Source: Ruminococcus sp. UBA1394
GTDB lineage: Bacteria > Bacillota > Clostridia > Oscillospirales > Ruminococcaceae
DNA length: 64,000 nucleotides
Assembly: GCA_002305725.1 (NCBI GenBank)
Contig: DBQM01000045.1
Location: 9,566-73,565, forward strand
Reading direction: 5' to 3'
Part shown: positions 7,468-15,016 of the stretch, piece after piece
How positions within the stretch are numbered: position 1 is the first letter of the stretch
Layout of the letters: the number at the start of each line of letters is the position of its first letter
Notes under the pieces: generated by a model
What the model was told of the DNA's origin: nothing
The model's database searches: none
What the model saw: only the letters and a program-made list of their open reading frames with translations
Translations under genes and position numbers: made by a program

Positions 7468-8297
7468 TGAAAGCTGAAATAAATGTTGAATTTAATGAGG
7501 CATCAGACAGGCAGGAAATACGGAGCGGAGAGGAAATAAAAACGCTTTTCGGAAAACTGAAAAAGTGGCTTTCTGACTTAAAGCCGATAGCGTTTTCCGG
7601 CAGCTATAATGATCTGTCAGATACTCCGTCCTCGCTGCCGGCAGACGGAGGGGAGGCGGAAAAGGCTGTTTCTGACAGTACTGGCGCTGATATTGCTGAA
7701 TCGTTTGCAAAAGTTAAGAGTAATATCGCCCTCAACCGCACAACGCTCGGGACACAATGCAGGAACTTGCATGACACATTAAGTGTGAACTGGTATCAGC
7801 CGGGCAAGACAAGTGTTGCGAGCGATGGTACGGTCACAACGACAATTACAAGTGACTCGAGAAGCTTTACATACGCAAATTCCGAGCATTATATTACTCT
7901 TGAAGCCGGCAACTATATAATAACGGCTAATACGCTTGAATTTGCAGCCGGAAGCTCAGCGTTGATAAGAGGCTGTAACTCTGACAATCAATCGCTATTT
8001 GCGTTGTCTGTGTCATCAGCAGGTTTGCATAAAGCTGCTTTTAGCTTGTCGGAAAAAACAACTATCGGAATTATGTATAAGCTTTATAGCCAGACTTGCA
8101 CTATCATGATTCGTGACGCTGATATTTTAGGCGATACTTATGAGCCGTATCAGCCAAGTCTGAAAGAGAAACTTGAAAGTCACATAGCCTCATCAGATGT
8201 TGATTCCGAAATGTCGGACACTTCTGTGAATCCGGTTCAGAACAAGGTTATCAAGGCTTATATAGACCAGAAAATTGCTGAAATATCCGGTTCATAA
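7467..8297 (+). CDS. Phage tail fibre-like protein
   Basis: A 276-aa protein with the features of short phage tail fibres: an N-terminal helical region, SYNDLSDTPSSLP, a central beta-rich region (about residues 110-225) resembling a receptor- or carbohydrate-binding domain, and the C-terminal signature MSDTSVNPVQNKVIKAYID. The ATG at 7467 follows GGAGG by 7 nt and overlaps the previous stop. It is the last gene of the phage-like cassette and is followed by a strong terminator. Confidence 0.7.
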   Translation: MKAEINVEFNEASDRQEIRSGEEIKTLFGKLKKWLSDLKPIAFSGSYNDLSDTPSSLPADGGEAEKAVSDSTGADIAESFAKVKSNIALNRTTLGTQCRNLHDTLSVNWYQPGKTSVASDGTVTTTITSDSRSFTYANSEHYITLEAGNYIITANTLEFAAGSSALIRGCNSDNQSLFALSVSSAGLHKAAFSLSEKTTIGIMYKLYSQTCTIMIRDADILGDTYEPYQPSLKEKLESHIASSDVDSEMSDTSVNPVQNKVIKAYIDQKIAEISGS

Positions 8298-8300
8298 AGC

Positions 8301-8335
8301 AAAAAGGACGTTCTTTTTACAGAACGTCCTTTTTT
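8301..8335. terminator. terminator at the end of the phage-like cassette
   Basis: Long arms (AAAGGACGTTCT and AGAACGTCCTTT) with a 6-nt loop, A run before and T run after. It may act in both directions, because the next gene is convergent. Confidence 0.9.
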
Positions 8336-8342
8336 ACAATTT

Positions 8343-8525
8343 TTATCTCTCTACTGGAGAAACAACCGGTTTTCCGGTGTTGTCAAGCAGGGGAGTCATG
8401 CCGCCTGCAGATCCTGACATGTGAAACAGATAATTAACTCCGGTTTCTTTGTCAACCCAGATTTCTGTAACTTCAAGCTGACCCTGTTTGTATATTCTTT
8501 CAAATCTTTTATCGTCTTTTGACAT
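8343..8525 (-). CDS. DUF6440 family protein
   Basis: A 60-aa protein with the pattern FERIYKQGQL, EIWVDKETGVNYLF and GGMTPLLDNTGKPVV. This is typical of a small conserved Firmicutes family (DUF6440) of unknown function that looks like a short beta-sheet protein, often found near phage or mobile genes. GGAG lies at a suitable distance before the ATG. It is convergent with the phage cassette and 35 nt downstream of the GH13 gene on the same strand. Confidence 0.75.
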   Translation of the reverse strand: MSKDDKRFERIYKQGQLEVTEIWVDKETGVNYLFHMSGSAGGMTPLLDNTGKPVVSPVER

Positions 8526-8560
8526 TGATTCTTCTCTCCTTTTTAAATTCTAAAAGTCTC

Positions 8561-10147
8561 TCAGCCTATCTTTGTAAATCTCGGCTGACCGTCTGCAATA
8601 CCCACAAAGAGAGACTTTGGTCTTGCCCAGAGCTCACCGTCTGACAGGGACTTGTAAATTACAAGCTCTTCAAGTGTTTCGCTGTGCTTTGCAACTGAAA
8701 CAACTTCATACTCGCCGCCCTTGTAATGACGGTACTTTCCGCCGATGACAATTTCAGTTTCAGCAGGAATTATTTCCTTCTCCGGTTCCGGCTCTGCATT
8801 GAGCAGTGCGTCCTCAACAATAATCATAGAGGAGAACGGCGGCATTTTTATGTAAGCGTTGCCGTTTTCGACATTGACACGCTGACCGCTTAATGCGTCA
8901 ACAAGAGCAGTACGGTTTGTATTGAAACAGAGGTCATAATCCCTGTCCTCAAGGTTTAATGCAACAAATACTTGCTGTTCGTTCAGTTCCTTTAAGAAGA
9001 GCATCTGCTGGTTGCGGATAATCATTGTGTAGTACTTTCCGGTTCTCAGTGCAGGATATGCCTTGTAAAGACGTCCCAGCTTGACGATATGCTCATAAAG
9101 CTTTGTGTTCTTGTCCGGAATATCGCCCAGATTAAGGCACGGTCTTAAATTATCGTCAGAGTTATTCTCCTTAACACCCTTTACGCCGAATTCACCGCCG
9201 TAATAGATTGACGGAATACCCGGCATACAGTAAAGCAGAGTGTAGACATTGCAGAGATGCTCCGGATTTGTGAGAGTGCTTGCAATACGGTTTACATCGT
9301 GGTTGTCAACGAATGTATAGAGATTGATATTAGGATAAATTGCATTGCTTCCAGACTGACGGTTGATAGAGTAGTCAATCTCGAAGTAGTTCTTGGTATT
9401 GTGTGAAGAATAGATACCCTTGTAGCACTCGTAGTTGGTAACGCTGTCCAGCATTTCAGGGTTAGCCCAGCGGTTGTAGTCGCCGAAAATGATCTCACCC
9501 ATAAGCCAGAATTCAGGATTCTTGCCCTTGCAGAAATTTCTGATTCTCTTGAAGAAGTCGAACTCAATACAGTCAGCGGCGTCGAAACGGATACCGTCTA
9601 TCTTAAATTCTTCTATCCAGTAGTTAACTGCGTCGATAAGGTGGTCGCAGACACCCGGATTTCTGAGGTTGAGCTTTACAAGGTTATAGTGACCGTTCCA
9701 GCCCTCGTACCAGAAATTATCTCCGCATGGACTCTGACCGTCGAAATTGAGGTTCTGGAACCAGCCGCAGTACTGCGAATTTCTGCCGTTCTGCTGAATG
9801 TCCACAAACTGAGGGAACTTTCTGCCGACGTGATTGAAAACGCCGTCTAAGATAACACGGATTCCGTTTTCGTGGAGCTGGTCGCAGATTTTCTTGAAAG
9901 AAGCATTGTCGCCCAGACGTCTGTCGATTGTTTTGTAGTCAGTTGTGTCGTAGCCGTGTTCAGCGGACTCGAAAACAGGTCCGAGGTAAACAGCGTCTAT
10001 GTTCATTTCTTTAAGGTGAGGTATCCAGTCGATAAGCTTGTCCAGACGGTACTGAACCGGACCTCCCTCGTTTACCTTCGGCGCTCCGCAGAAACCGAGA
10101 GGGTAAATGTGATAGATAATTGCGTTGTCATACCAGTGATTACTCAT
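8561..10147 (-). CDS. GH13 alpha-amylase / maltodextrinase with C-terminal DUF1653 domain
   Basis: An intracellular (no signal peptide) GH13 enzyme for alpha-glucan or maltodextrin hydrolysis. Catalytic residues are the nucleophile Asp in GIRFDAADC, the acid/base Glu in WLMGEIIFGD and the Asp in TFVDNHDVNR; GIPSIYYGGEFG is also typical. After the barrel and C-terminal beta domain (to about residue 440), the last 60 residues (GGKYRHYKGGEYEVVSVAKH to LWARPKSLF) are a DUF1653 domain, normally a stand-alone protein. The ATG at 10147 is chosen because AGGAG lies 9 nt upstream; the ATG at 10156 touches the ribosome site. It follows the HD hydrolase closely, so they are probably co-transcribed. Confidence 0.9.
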   Translation of the reverse strand: MSNHWYDNAIIYHIYPLGFCGAPKVNEGGPVQYRLDKLIDWIPHLKEMNIDAVYLGPVFESAEHGYDTTDYKTIDRRLGDNASFKKICDQLHENGIRVILDGVFNHVGRKFPQFVDIQQNGRNSQYCGWFQNLNFDGQSPCGDNFWYEGWNGHYNLVKLNLRNPGVCDHLIDAVNYWIEEFKIDGIRFDAADCIEFDFFKRIRNFCKGKNPEFWLMGEIIFGDYNRWANPEMLDSVTNYECYKGIYSSHNTKNYFEIDYSINRQSGSNAIYPNINLYTFVDNHDVNRIASTLTNPEHLCNVYTLLYCMPGIPSIYYGGEFGVKGVKENNSDDNLRPCLNLGDIPDKNTKLYEHIVKLGRLYKAYPALRTGKYYTMIIRNQQMLFLKELNEQQVFVALNLEDRDYDLCFNTNRTALVDALSGQRVNVENGNAYIKMPPFSSMIIVEDALLNAEPEPEKEIIPAETEIVIGGKYRHYKGGEYEVVSVAKHSETLEELVIYKSLSDGELWARPKSLFVGIADGQPRFTKIG

Positions 10148-10159
10148 TTTAGTCATCTC

Positions 10160-10747
10160 CTATTTTGATTCAAGATAGTATGTAGCCTCCATGTCAGCGA
10201 CGCTGAGAGCGAAAGCAAGAGGGAACATTTCAAAGGCGCTGCCAATGCTGTTTTTGTCCTCAATCCCCGAAAAGCCCATGTGATACCTGATAGCAAAGGC
10301 CTCCTCCCGTGTAAGCCGCATAAAACCGGAAACTATATAGACCGACTTTTCACCGTGTCCATACGGCAGGCGGTCATTGATAGTATAATAAGGGACTTTC
10401 TCCCATACACCCTGTTCATTTTTTGCATTTCTGTAATCAACAGCATAAAAGTTCATCTTGCACACGTCATGCAGGAGTGAAACGAGGGCGATTGTTTCCT
10501 CGCTGTAGTTCATTCTGTAAAGCTCCTTTGTGCGAGGACGTTCAAGGTAGTCCTTTAAGCAGTTGTAAACATTAATGCTGTGTTCGCACAGACCGCCGGC
10601 GTAAGAACCGTGAAAACGTGTACTGCACGGTGCCTCAAAAAAATCGCTCTGGTCGGAAAGCAGGTAATTCAGAAGCTTGTCCGAACCCGGTCTGCTGATA
10701 TTTTCCTGATATATTCTCAGAAATTCTTCTTTTGCGTTTTCAATCAT
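10160..10747 (-). CDS. HD-domain phosphohydrolase
   Basis: A 195-aa protein with the HD metal-dependent phosphohydrolase pattern: a His in GLCEHSINVYNCL, the HD doublet in SLLHDVCKMNFY, a later His (YHMGF) and a final Asp in LSVADMEATYYLE. Members hydrolyse nucleotides or act in nucleotide signalling; the substrate is not known. The ATG at 10747 has AGGAG 8 nt upstream. It is the first gene of a two-gene unit with the GH13 amylase (12-nt gap). Confidence 0.8.
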   Translation of the reverse strand: MIENAKEEFLRIYQENISRPGSDKLLNYLLSDQSDFFEAPCSTRFHGSYAGGLCEHSINVYNCLKDYLERPRTKELYRMNYSEETIALVSLLHDVCKMNFYAVDYRNAKNEQGVWEKVPYYTINDRLPYGHGEKSVYIVSGFMRLTREEAFAIRYHMGFSGIEDKNSIGSAFEMFPLAFALSVADMEATYYLESK

Positions 10748-10785
10748 TTTTGCTGCTCCTGTAAGCAATGTATTTTTACTTTATT

Positions 10786-10814
10786 ATTTTATCATAAATT
10801 CTCCGTTTTTTCAA
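10786..10814 (-). promoter_or_regulatory. sigma-A type promoter of the HD hydrolase-amylase unit
   Basis: On the minus strand TTGAAA (10814-10809) and TAAAAT (10791-10786) are 17 nt apart. Confidence 0.65.
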
Positions 10815-10839
10815 TGGTTTATTTGTAAAATGTGTTTTA

Positions 10840-10868
10840 TTGACAAAAAAAGATATATATGTTAAAAT
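10840..10868 (+). promoter_or_regulatory. sigma-A type promoter of the BspA-dockerin gene
   Basis: TTGACA (10840-10845) and TAAAAT (10863-10868) are 17 nt apart. With the minus-strand promoter at 10786-10814 it forms a compact divergent promoter region. Confidence 0.75.
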
Positions 10869-10893
10869 TTAAGAAAAAACAGGAGGATTTATA

Positions 10894-12585
10894 ATGCGTA
10901 TTGCTAAGAAAATTACAGGCATATTGACAGCAATGGTATGCGCCGCAGGTACTGTATGCGGTGGTTATTCTTTAATTGCTGAGGCTGCGGATATAAGCGA
11001 GGAAATGCTGTATGGTGATTATCTGTATTATGTAGCCTATGATGAGGATGAGAACGGAATATATGATTATGTTGAAATTACTGGCTGTGATGAGGCTGCA
11101 ACTGAGGTTGAAATTCCGGCTGAGATTGACGGACTTCCGGTAACGGGCATTGGATGGGGTTCATTTCACGGCTGTACAAATCTTGTTAGCATAACAATTC
11201 CGGACAGCGTGACGAGTATTGAAGATGAATTATTTTACGGTTGTACAAGTCTTACAAGCATAACAATTCCGGACGGCGTGACAAGTATTGGATCTGAGGC
11301 ATTTTCAAAATGTACAAGTCTTGCAAGCATAACAATTCCGGACGGCGTGACAAGTATTGGATCTGAGGCGTTTTCAAAATGTACAAGTCTTGCAAGCATA
11401 ACAATTCCGGACAGCGTTACAGAAATAGGTCCAATGGCATTTGATGGCACAGCATTACTTGATAATCAGACAGGTCCGTTATACTATGCTGATAAATGGA
11501 TTATAGGCTGTGATAAAGATGTAACATCTGCTGAAATAAAAGATGGTACAAAATGTATTGGATGGGGTGTATTTTACGGCTGTACAAACCTTGAAAGCGT
11601 AGTGATTCCGGACAGCGTGACAAGTATTGGGAATGCAGTCTTTTGTGGCTGTACAAGCCTTGAAAGCGCAATAATTCCGGACAGCGTGACAAGTATTGGC
11701 AGTGGTATCTTTTATGGCTGTGAACAACTCAAGGAAGTTACGTTATCCAATAATATAACTTCATTAGATAATTATGATTCTGGGGATTGGGATGATATTT
11801 ATAAAGGTTTCTTTGAGGATTGTTCAAGCCTTGTAAGCATAACAATTCCGGACAGCGTGGCGAATTTTGGAGATGAGGCATTTTACGGATGTACAAGCCT
11901 TGAAAGAATAAATGCCTCAGAGAATAATGAGTATTTTTGCAGTATAGACGGAATTCTTTTTAGCAAAGATAAAACTGAATTGATTCGCTATCCGGAAGGT
12001 AATAAAAATACAGATTACTTTATCCCTGACAGCGTGACTAATATTGGAAATCAAGCATTTTTCGATTGTGAAAGTCTTGCAAGCATAACAATCCCTGACA
12101 GCGTGACTAATATTGGAGATTATGCATTTGCCAACTGTAAAAGCCTTGAAATCATAACAATTCCGGATAGTGTAACATCAATTGGAAGCAGTGCGTTCTC
12201 CCACTGTGAAAGTTTAGAAAGCATAACGATAGAAAACCCTGAATGTGAAATATACGATAGTCAATATACAATAAGCAATGGTACAGATGAAATAAGCTAT
12301 TATCCTTATTTTAATGGCACGATTTACGGCTGTGAAAACTCAACTGCACAAGCCTATGCGGGAAAATGCGGTTATGAATTCAGATTGATAGGCGATATAA
12401 ATATTGATGGTGCTGTAAATATTGCTGATATTGTAATGCTCCAAAATTTTATTATAAATAAAGAAATTATTTATACTGAAGAGATGATTGCTAACGAGGA
12501 TATTGGTAAAACTGATTTGAATTCAGACGGTAAAACTAATATTTTTGATGTTATATATCTAAAAAGACTGGTACTTGATTTATAA
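10894..12585 (+). CDS. BspA-type leucine-rich repeat surface protein with C-terminal dockerin
   Basis: A secreted 563-aa protein. Residues 1-31 form a signal peptide (ITGILTAMVCAAGTVCGGYS). Residues about 85-470 are BspA/LRR_5 repeats of about 23 residues with the core ITIPDSVTSIG-AF--C-SL. The last 70 residues (GDINIDGAVNIADIVMLQ and DLNSDGKTNIFDVIYLKR) are two Ca-binding dockerin half-repeats. The dockerin would attach it to a cohesin scaffold; BspA repeats usually bind proteins or host surfaces. AGGAGG lies 7 nt before the ATG. Two repeats (DNA 11271-11408) are almost identical. Confidence 0.92.
   Translation: MRIAKKITGILTAMVCAAGTVCGGYSLIAEAADISEEMLYGDYLYYVAYDEDENGIYDYVEITGCDEAATEVEIPAEIDGLPVTGIGWGSFHGCTNLVSITIPDSVTSIEDELFYGCTSLTSITIPDGVTSIGSEAFSKCTSLASITIPDGVTSIGSEAFSKCTSLASITIPDSVTEIGPMAFDGTALLDNQTGPLYYADKWIIGCDKDVTSAEIKDGTKCIGWGVFYGCTNLESVVIPDSVTSIGNAVFCGCTSLESAIIPDSVTSIGSGIFYGCEQLKEVTLSNNITSLDNYDSGDWDDIYKGFFEDCSSLVSITIPDSVANFGDEAFYGCTSLERINASENNEYFCSIDGILFSKDKTELIRYPEGNKNTDYFIPDSVTNIGNQAFFDCESLASITIPDSVTNIGDYAFANCKSLEIITIPDSVTSIGSSAFSHCESLESITIENPECEIYDSQYTISNGTDEISYYPYFNGTIYGCENSTAQAYAGKCGYEFRLIGDINIDGAVNIADIVMLQNFIINKEIIYTEEMIANEDIGKTDLNSDGKTNIFDVIYLKRLVLDL
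11271..11408 (+). repeat. tandem duplication of a 69-nt LRR unit
   Basis: Segments 11271-11339 and 11340-11408 differ at a single base by eye (GAGGCA versus GAGGCG), both encoding the same 23-aa leucine-rich repeat. Other repeats in the gene are more diverged. Confidence 0.9.
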
Positions 12586-12606
12586 TAACATTGTTCATAA
12601 CACAAA

Positions 12607-12631
12607 AGCGGACGCTTAAAAACGTCCGCTT
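12607..12631 (+). terminator. hairpin after the BspA-dockerin gene
   Basis: Arms AGCGGACG and CGTCCGCT with an 8-nt loop, but only a short T run follows. The palindromic repeat just downstream could add to termination. Confidence 0.6.
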
Positions 12632-12647
12632 CAGCTTGCCGAAAAAC

Positions 12648-12690
12648 TTTAAAACTAACGGGCGACCAATGGTCGCCCGTTAGTTTTAAA
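12648..12690. repeat. Palindromic repeat, family A half-element (copy 2)
   Basis: Two perfect 20-nt arms (TTTAAAACTAACGGGCGACC and its reverse complement) flank a 3-nt AAT centre. The core CGGGCGACCAATGGTCGCCCG is the same as in the other family A copies, but here there is one unit instead of two and the flanking bases have also become symmetrical. Confidence 0.85.
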
Positions 12691-12711
12691 ATGAAATTTT
12701 TATTTCCCCTG

Positions 12712-12740
12712 TTGACAAAAATTAATAAATGGTTTATAAT
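12712..12740 (+). promoter_or_regulatory. sigma-A type promoter of the marR-ABC exporter operon
   Basis: TTGACA (12712-12717) and TATAAT (12735-12740) are 17 nt apart, a perfect consensus promoter. Confidence 0.85.
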
Positions 12741-12750
12741 TATAGAGGTT

Positions 12751-12772
12751 AATAGTTAAACGTTAAACTATT
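12751..12772. promoter_or_regulatory. probable MarR operator
   Basis: A 22-bp near-perfect palindrome (outer arms AATAGTT and AACTATT, inner AACGTT, one mismatched pair on each side) lies 10 nt after the -10 element, over the expected transcription start. This fits autorepression by the MarR protein encoded next. Confidence 0.65.
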
Positions 12773-12789
12773 GAAAGGAGTGACCCAAA

Positions 12790-13293
12790 ATTTACTGCAA
12801 TATAATAAACAGATTTGAAAAAATTCATCTTCTGCGCAGAATTTACTGCCAGAAAATAACCGCAAAATCTCCTCTTCATTTCGGGCAGATACCCATAATG
12901 AACTATATTTCAGAAAACAGCGGCTGTACACAGGTGGATATAGCGGAGAAACTCCAGGTTTCAGCCGCCTGCGTTGCCACGTCTACCAAAAGACTTCAGA
13001 AAGCCGGTCTTATAACCAAAACCGTTGACGAGGACAACTTGCGCTGTAAAAGACTGAGCCTTACTCCGCTGGGGGAAAAGGTGCTGGAGGAGTGCCACGC
13101 ACCCTTTGACGAGTACGACAGGCAGATTTTCAGAAATATCAGCGACGAGGAGCTGGAAAGCATGAATCGTATTATGGATAAGCTTATCTACAACATGGAA
13201 GAGGCTATAGGCGAGTCTCACGGAGAAACCGATATATATGAAATTGACAGGCTTATCAGACGAGTAAAGGAGGAAAAAAACCAGCATGATTAA
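12790..13293 (+). CDS. MarR family transcriptional regulator, apparent ATT start
   Basis: A winged-helix MarR regulator, probably controlling the ABC exporter behind it. The helix-turn-helix is in CTQVDIAEKLQVSAACVATSTKRLQKAGLI and the wing follows. The first ATG (12898) would delete the N-terminal dimerisation helix. In the same frame, codons back to 12790 encode a normal MarR N-terminus (NRFEKIHLLRR, then PLHFGQIPI), preceded by a stop at 12781. GAAAGGAG ends 9 nt before the ATT at 12790, and no ATG, GTG or TTG is available in that stretch. The start is therefore taken as ATT. It overlaps the next gene by 8 nt. Confidence 0.85.
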   Translation: MYCNIINRFEKIHLLRRIYCQKITAKSPLHFGQIPIMNYISENSGCTQVDIAEKLQVSAACVATSTKRLQKAGLITKTVDEDNLRCKRLSLTPLGEKVLEECHAPFDEYDRQIFRNISDEELESMNRIMDKLIYNMEEAIGESHGETDIYEIDRLIRRVKEEKNQHD

Positions 13294-15016
13294 AAAAATC
13301 ATATCCTGTACGGGGGAGTATAAGAAATATGCGCTGCTGACACCGGTTATAATAATCGGGGAAGTGCTTATGGAAATACTTATCCCTTTTATAATGGCGA
13401 AAATACTTGATAACGGTATCAAGGGCGACGGCGGTATACCCTATATCGTGAAAATGGGCGGACTTATGTTTTTAATGGCTGCCTTTTCAATGCTCTGCGG
13501 CGCTCTTGCAGGAAAGTTTGCGGCAACGGCGGGCATGGGTTTTGCAAAAAATGTGAGAAAGGCAATGTTTGACAAGATTCAGGATTTCTCTTTCAAAAAC
13601 GTTGACAAGTTCAGTACTGCCTCTCTTGTAACACGTCTTACAACCGATGTCACAAATACCCAGAACGCTTTCATGATGATTATCAGAACCGCTGTGAGAG
13701 CGCCTATGATGATGATTGGTGCGACAGTTATGGCGGTGACCATAAATTTTAAGCTTTCCCTTGTGTTTTTTGCGGCAATACCGATTCTGGGAATTGCGCT
13801 GTTTCTTATCGCCTCACACGCACACCCTCGTTTCCAGAAAATGCTGAAAAAGTATGACGCTATGAATGCGTCAGTACAGGAAAACCTTATCGGTATCAGA
13901 GTTGTAAAGGCGTTTGTGCGTGAAAAGCATGAAAACGAGAAGTTTGAGGCGTCTGCTGACGAGGTAAGGAGAGCACAGATGCACGCCGAAAAGCTTGTAA
14001 TTCTCAATAACCCTATTATGCAGCTTACTATGTACGCAAGTATTGTTGCAATTATATGGTTTGGTGGAAATATGATAGTCGGCGGCAATATGGAAACGGG
14101 ACAGCTCACAAGCTTTATTTCCTATGTGTCACAGATACTTATGTCACTTATGATGATATCCATGATTTTTATTATGTGTATCATTTCAAGAGCGTCCATT
14201 GCGAGAATTGCTGAAGTTCTCGACGAACAGCCGGATATTGCCGACGGTGATGATAAAGACCTTAAAGTCAGCGACGGCTCAGTTAAGTTTGAGAATGTTT
14301 CTTTCAGCTATTTTAACGACCCGTCCAACTGCGCTCTTACCAATATTGACCTTGAAATAAAGTCGGGCGAAACTATCGGTATAATCGGCGGAACAGGCTC
14401 TTCCAAGACAAGCCTTGTACAGCTTATCCCAAGACTTTACGATACCACTTCCGGCGCAGTTTATGTCGGCGGACACGATGTAAGGGAATACAGTCTTGAA
14501 CATCTCAGGGACGAGGTGGCAATGGTATTGCAGAAAAACGTACTGTTTTCGGGTACTATAAAGGAAAATCTCCGCTGGGGAAATGAAAACGCCTCAGACG
14601 AGGAAATTATTGAAGCCTGCAAAGCGGCTCAGGCACACGACTTTATAATGTCCTTTCCGGACGGATATGAAACCGATCTGGGACAGGGCGGCGTAAACGT
14701 TTCCGGCGGTCAGAAACAAAGACTTTGTATTGCAAGAGCGCTCTTAAAAAAGCCTAAGATAATCATACTTGACGACAGCACCAGCGCTGTTGATACTGCA
14801 ACTGATAGTAAAATACGTCAGGCATTCAGAGAAAAGCTTGCTGATACCACAACTATAATAATTGCTCAGAGAATTTCCTCAGTATGCGACGCTGACAGAA
14901 TTGTCGTTCTCGATGACGGAAAGGTAAACGGCGTTGGAACACACGAGGAGCTTATCAGAAACAATGAAATTTACAGAGAGGTTTATGAATCTCAGCAGAA
15001 AGGAAGTGACAGGTAA
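13286..15016 (+). CDS. ABC exporter subunit 1 (heterodimer, degenerate ATPase site)
   Basis: A 576-aa half-transporter with six membrane helices (residues about 15-310) and an ATPase domain. Walker A is GGTGSSKTS and the signature is VSGGQKQR. The Walker B is ILDDSTSAVD, with Asp where the catalytic Glu is expected, and the switch is IIIAQRIS, with Gln in place of His. This is the degenerate half of heterodimeric exporters such as BmrCD or TM287/288. It is coupled to the next gene (TAATG), which supplies the canonical half. A multidrug or peptide export role is inferred from the MarR neighbour. Confidence 0.9.
   Translation: MIKKIISCTGEYKKYALLTPVIIIGEVLMEILIPFIMAKILDNGIKGDGGIPYIVKMGGLMFLMAAFSMLCGALAGKFAATAGMGFAKNVRKAMFDKIQDFSFKNVDKFSTASLVTRLTTDVTNTQNAFMMIIRTAVRAPMMMIGATVMAVTINFKLSLVFFAAIPILGIALFLIASHAHPRFQKMLKKYDAMNASVQENLIGIRVVKAFVREKHENEKFEASADEVRRAQMHAEKLVILNNPIMQLTMYASIVAIIWFGGNMIVGGNMETGQLTSFISYVSQILMSLMMISMIFIMCIISRASIARIAEVLDEQPDIADGDDKDLKVSDGSVKFENVSFSYFNDPSNCALTNIDLEIKSGETIGIIGGTGSSKTSLVQLIPRLYDTTSGAVYVGGHDVREYSLEHLRDEVAMVLQKNVLFSGTIKENLRWGNENASDEEIIEACKAAQAHDFIMSFPDGYETDLGQGGVNVSGGQKQRLCIARALLKKPKIIILDDSTSAVDTATDSKIRQAFREKLADTTTIIIAQRISSVCDADRIVVLDDGKVNGVGTHEELIRNNEIYREVYESQQKGSDR

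Noticed and set aside
11271..11408. Tandem repeats resembling a CRISPR or satellite array
   Set aside because: The 69-nt units are in frame and encode leucine-rich repeats; there are no spacers.
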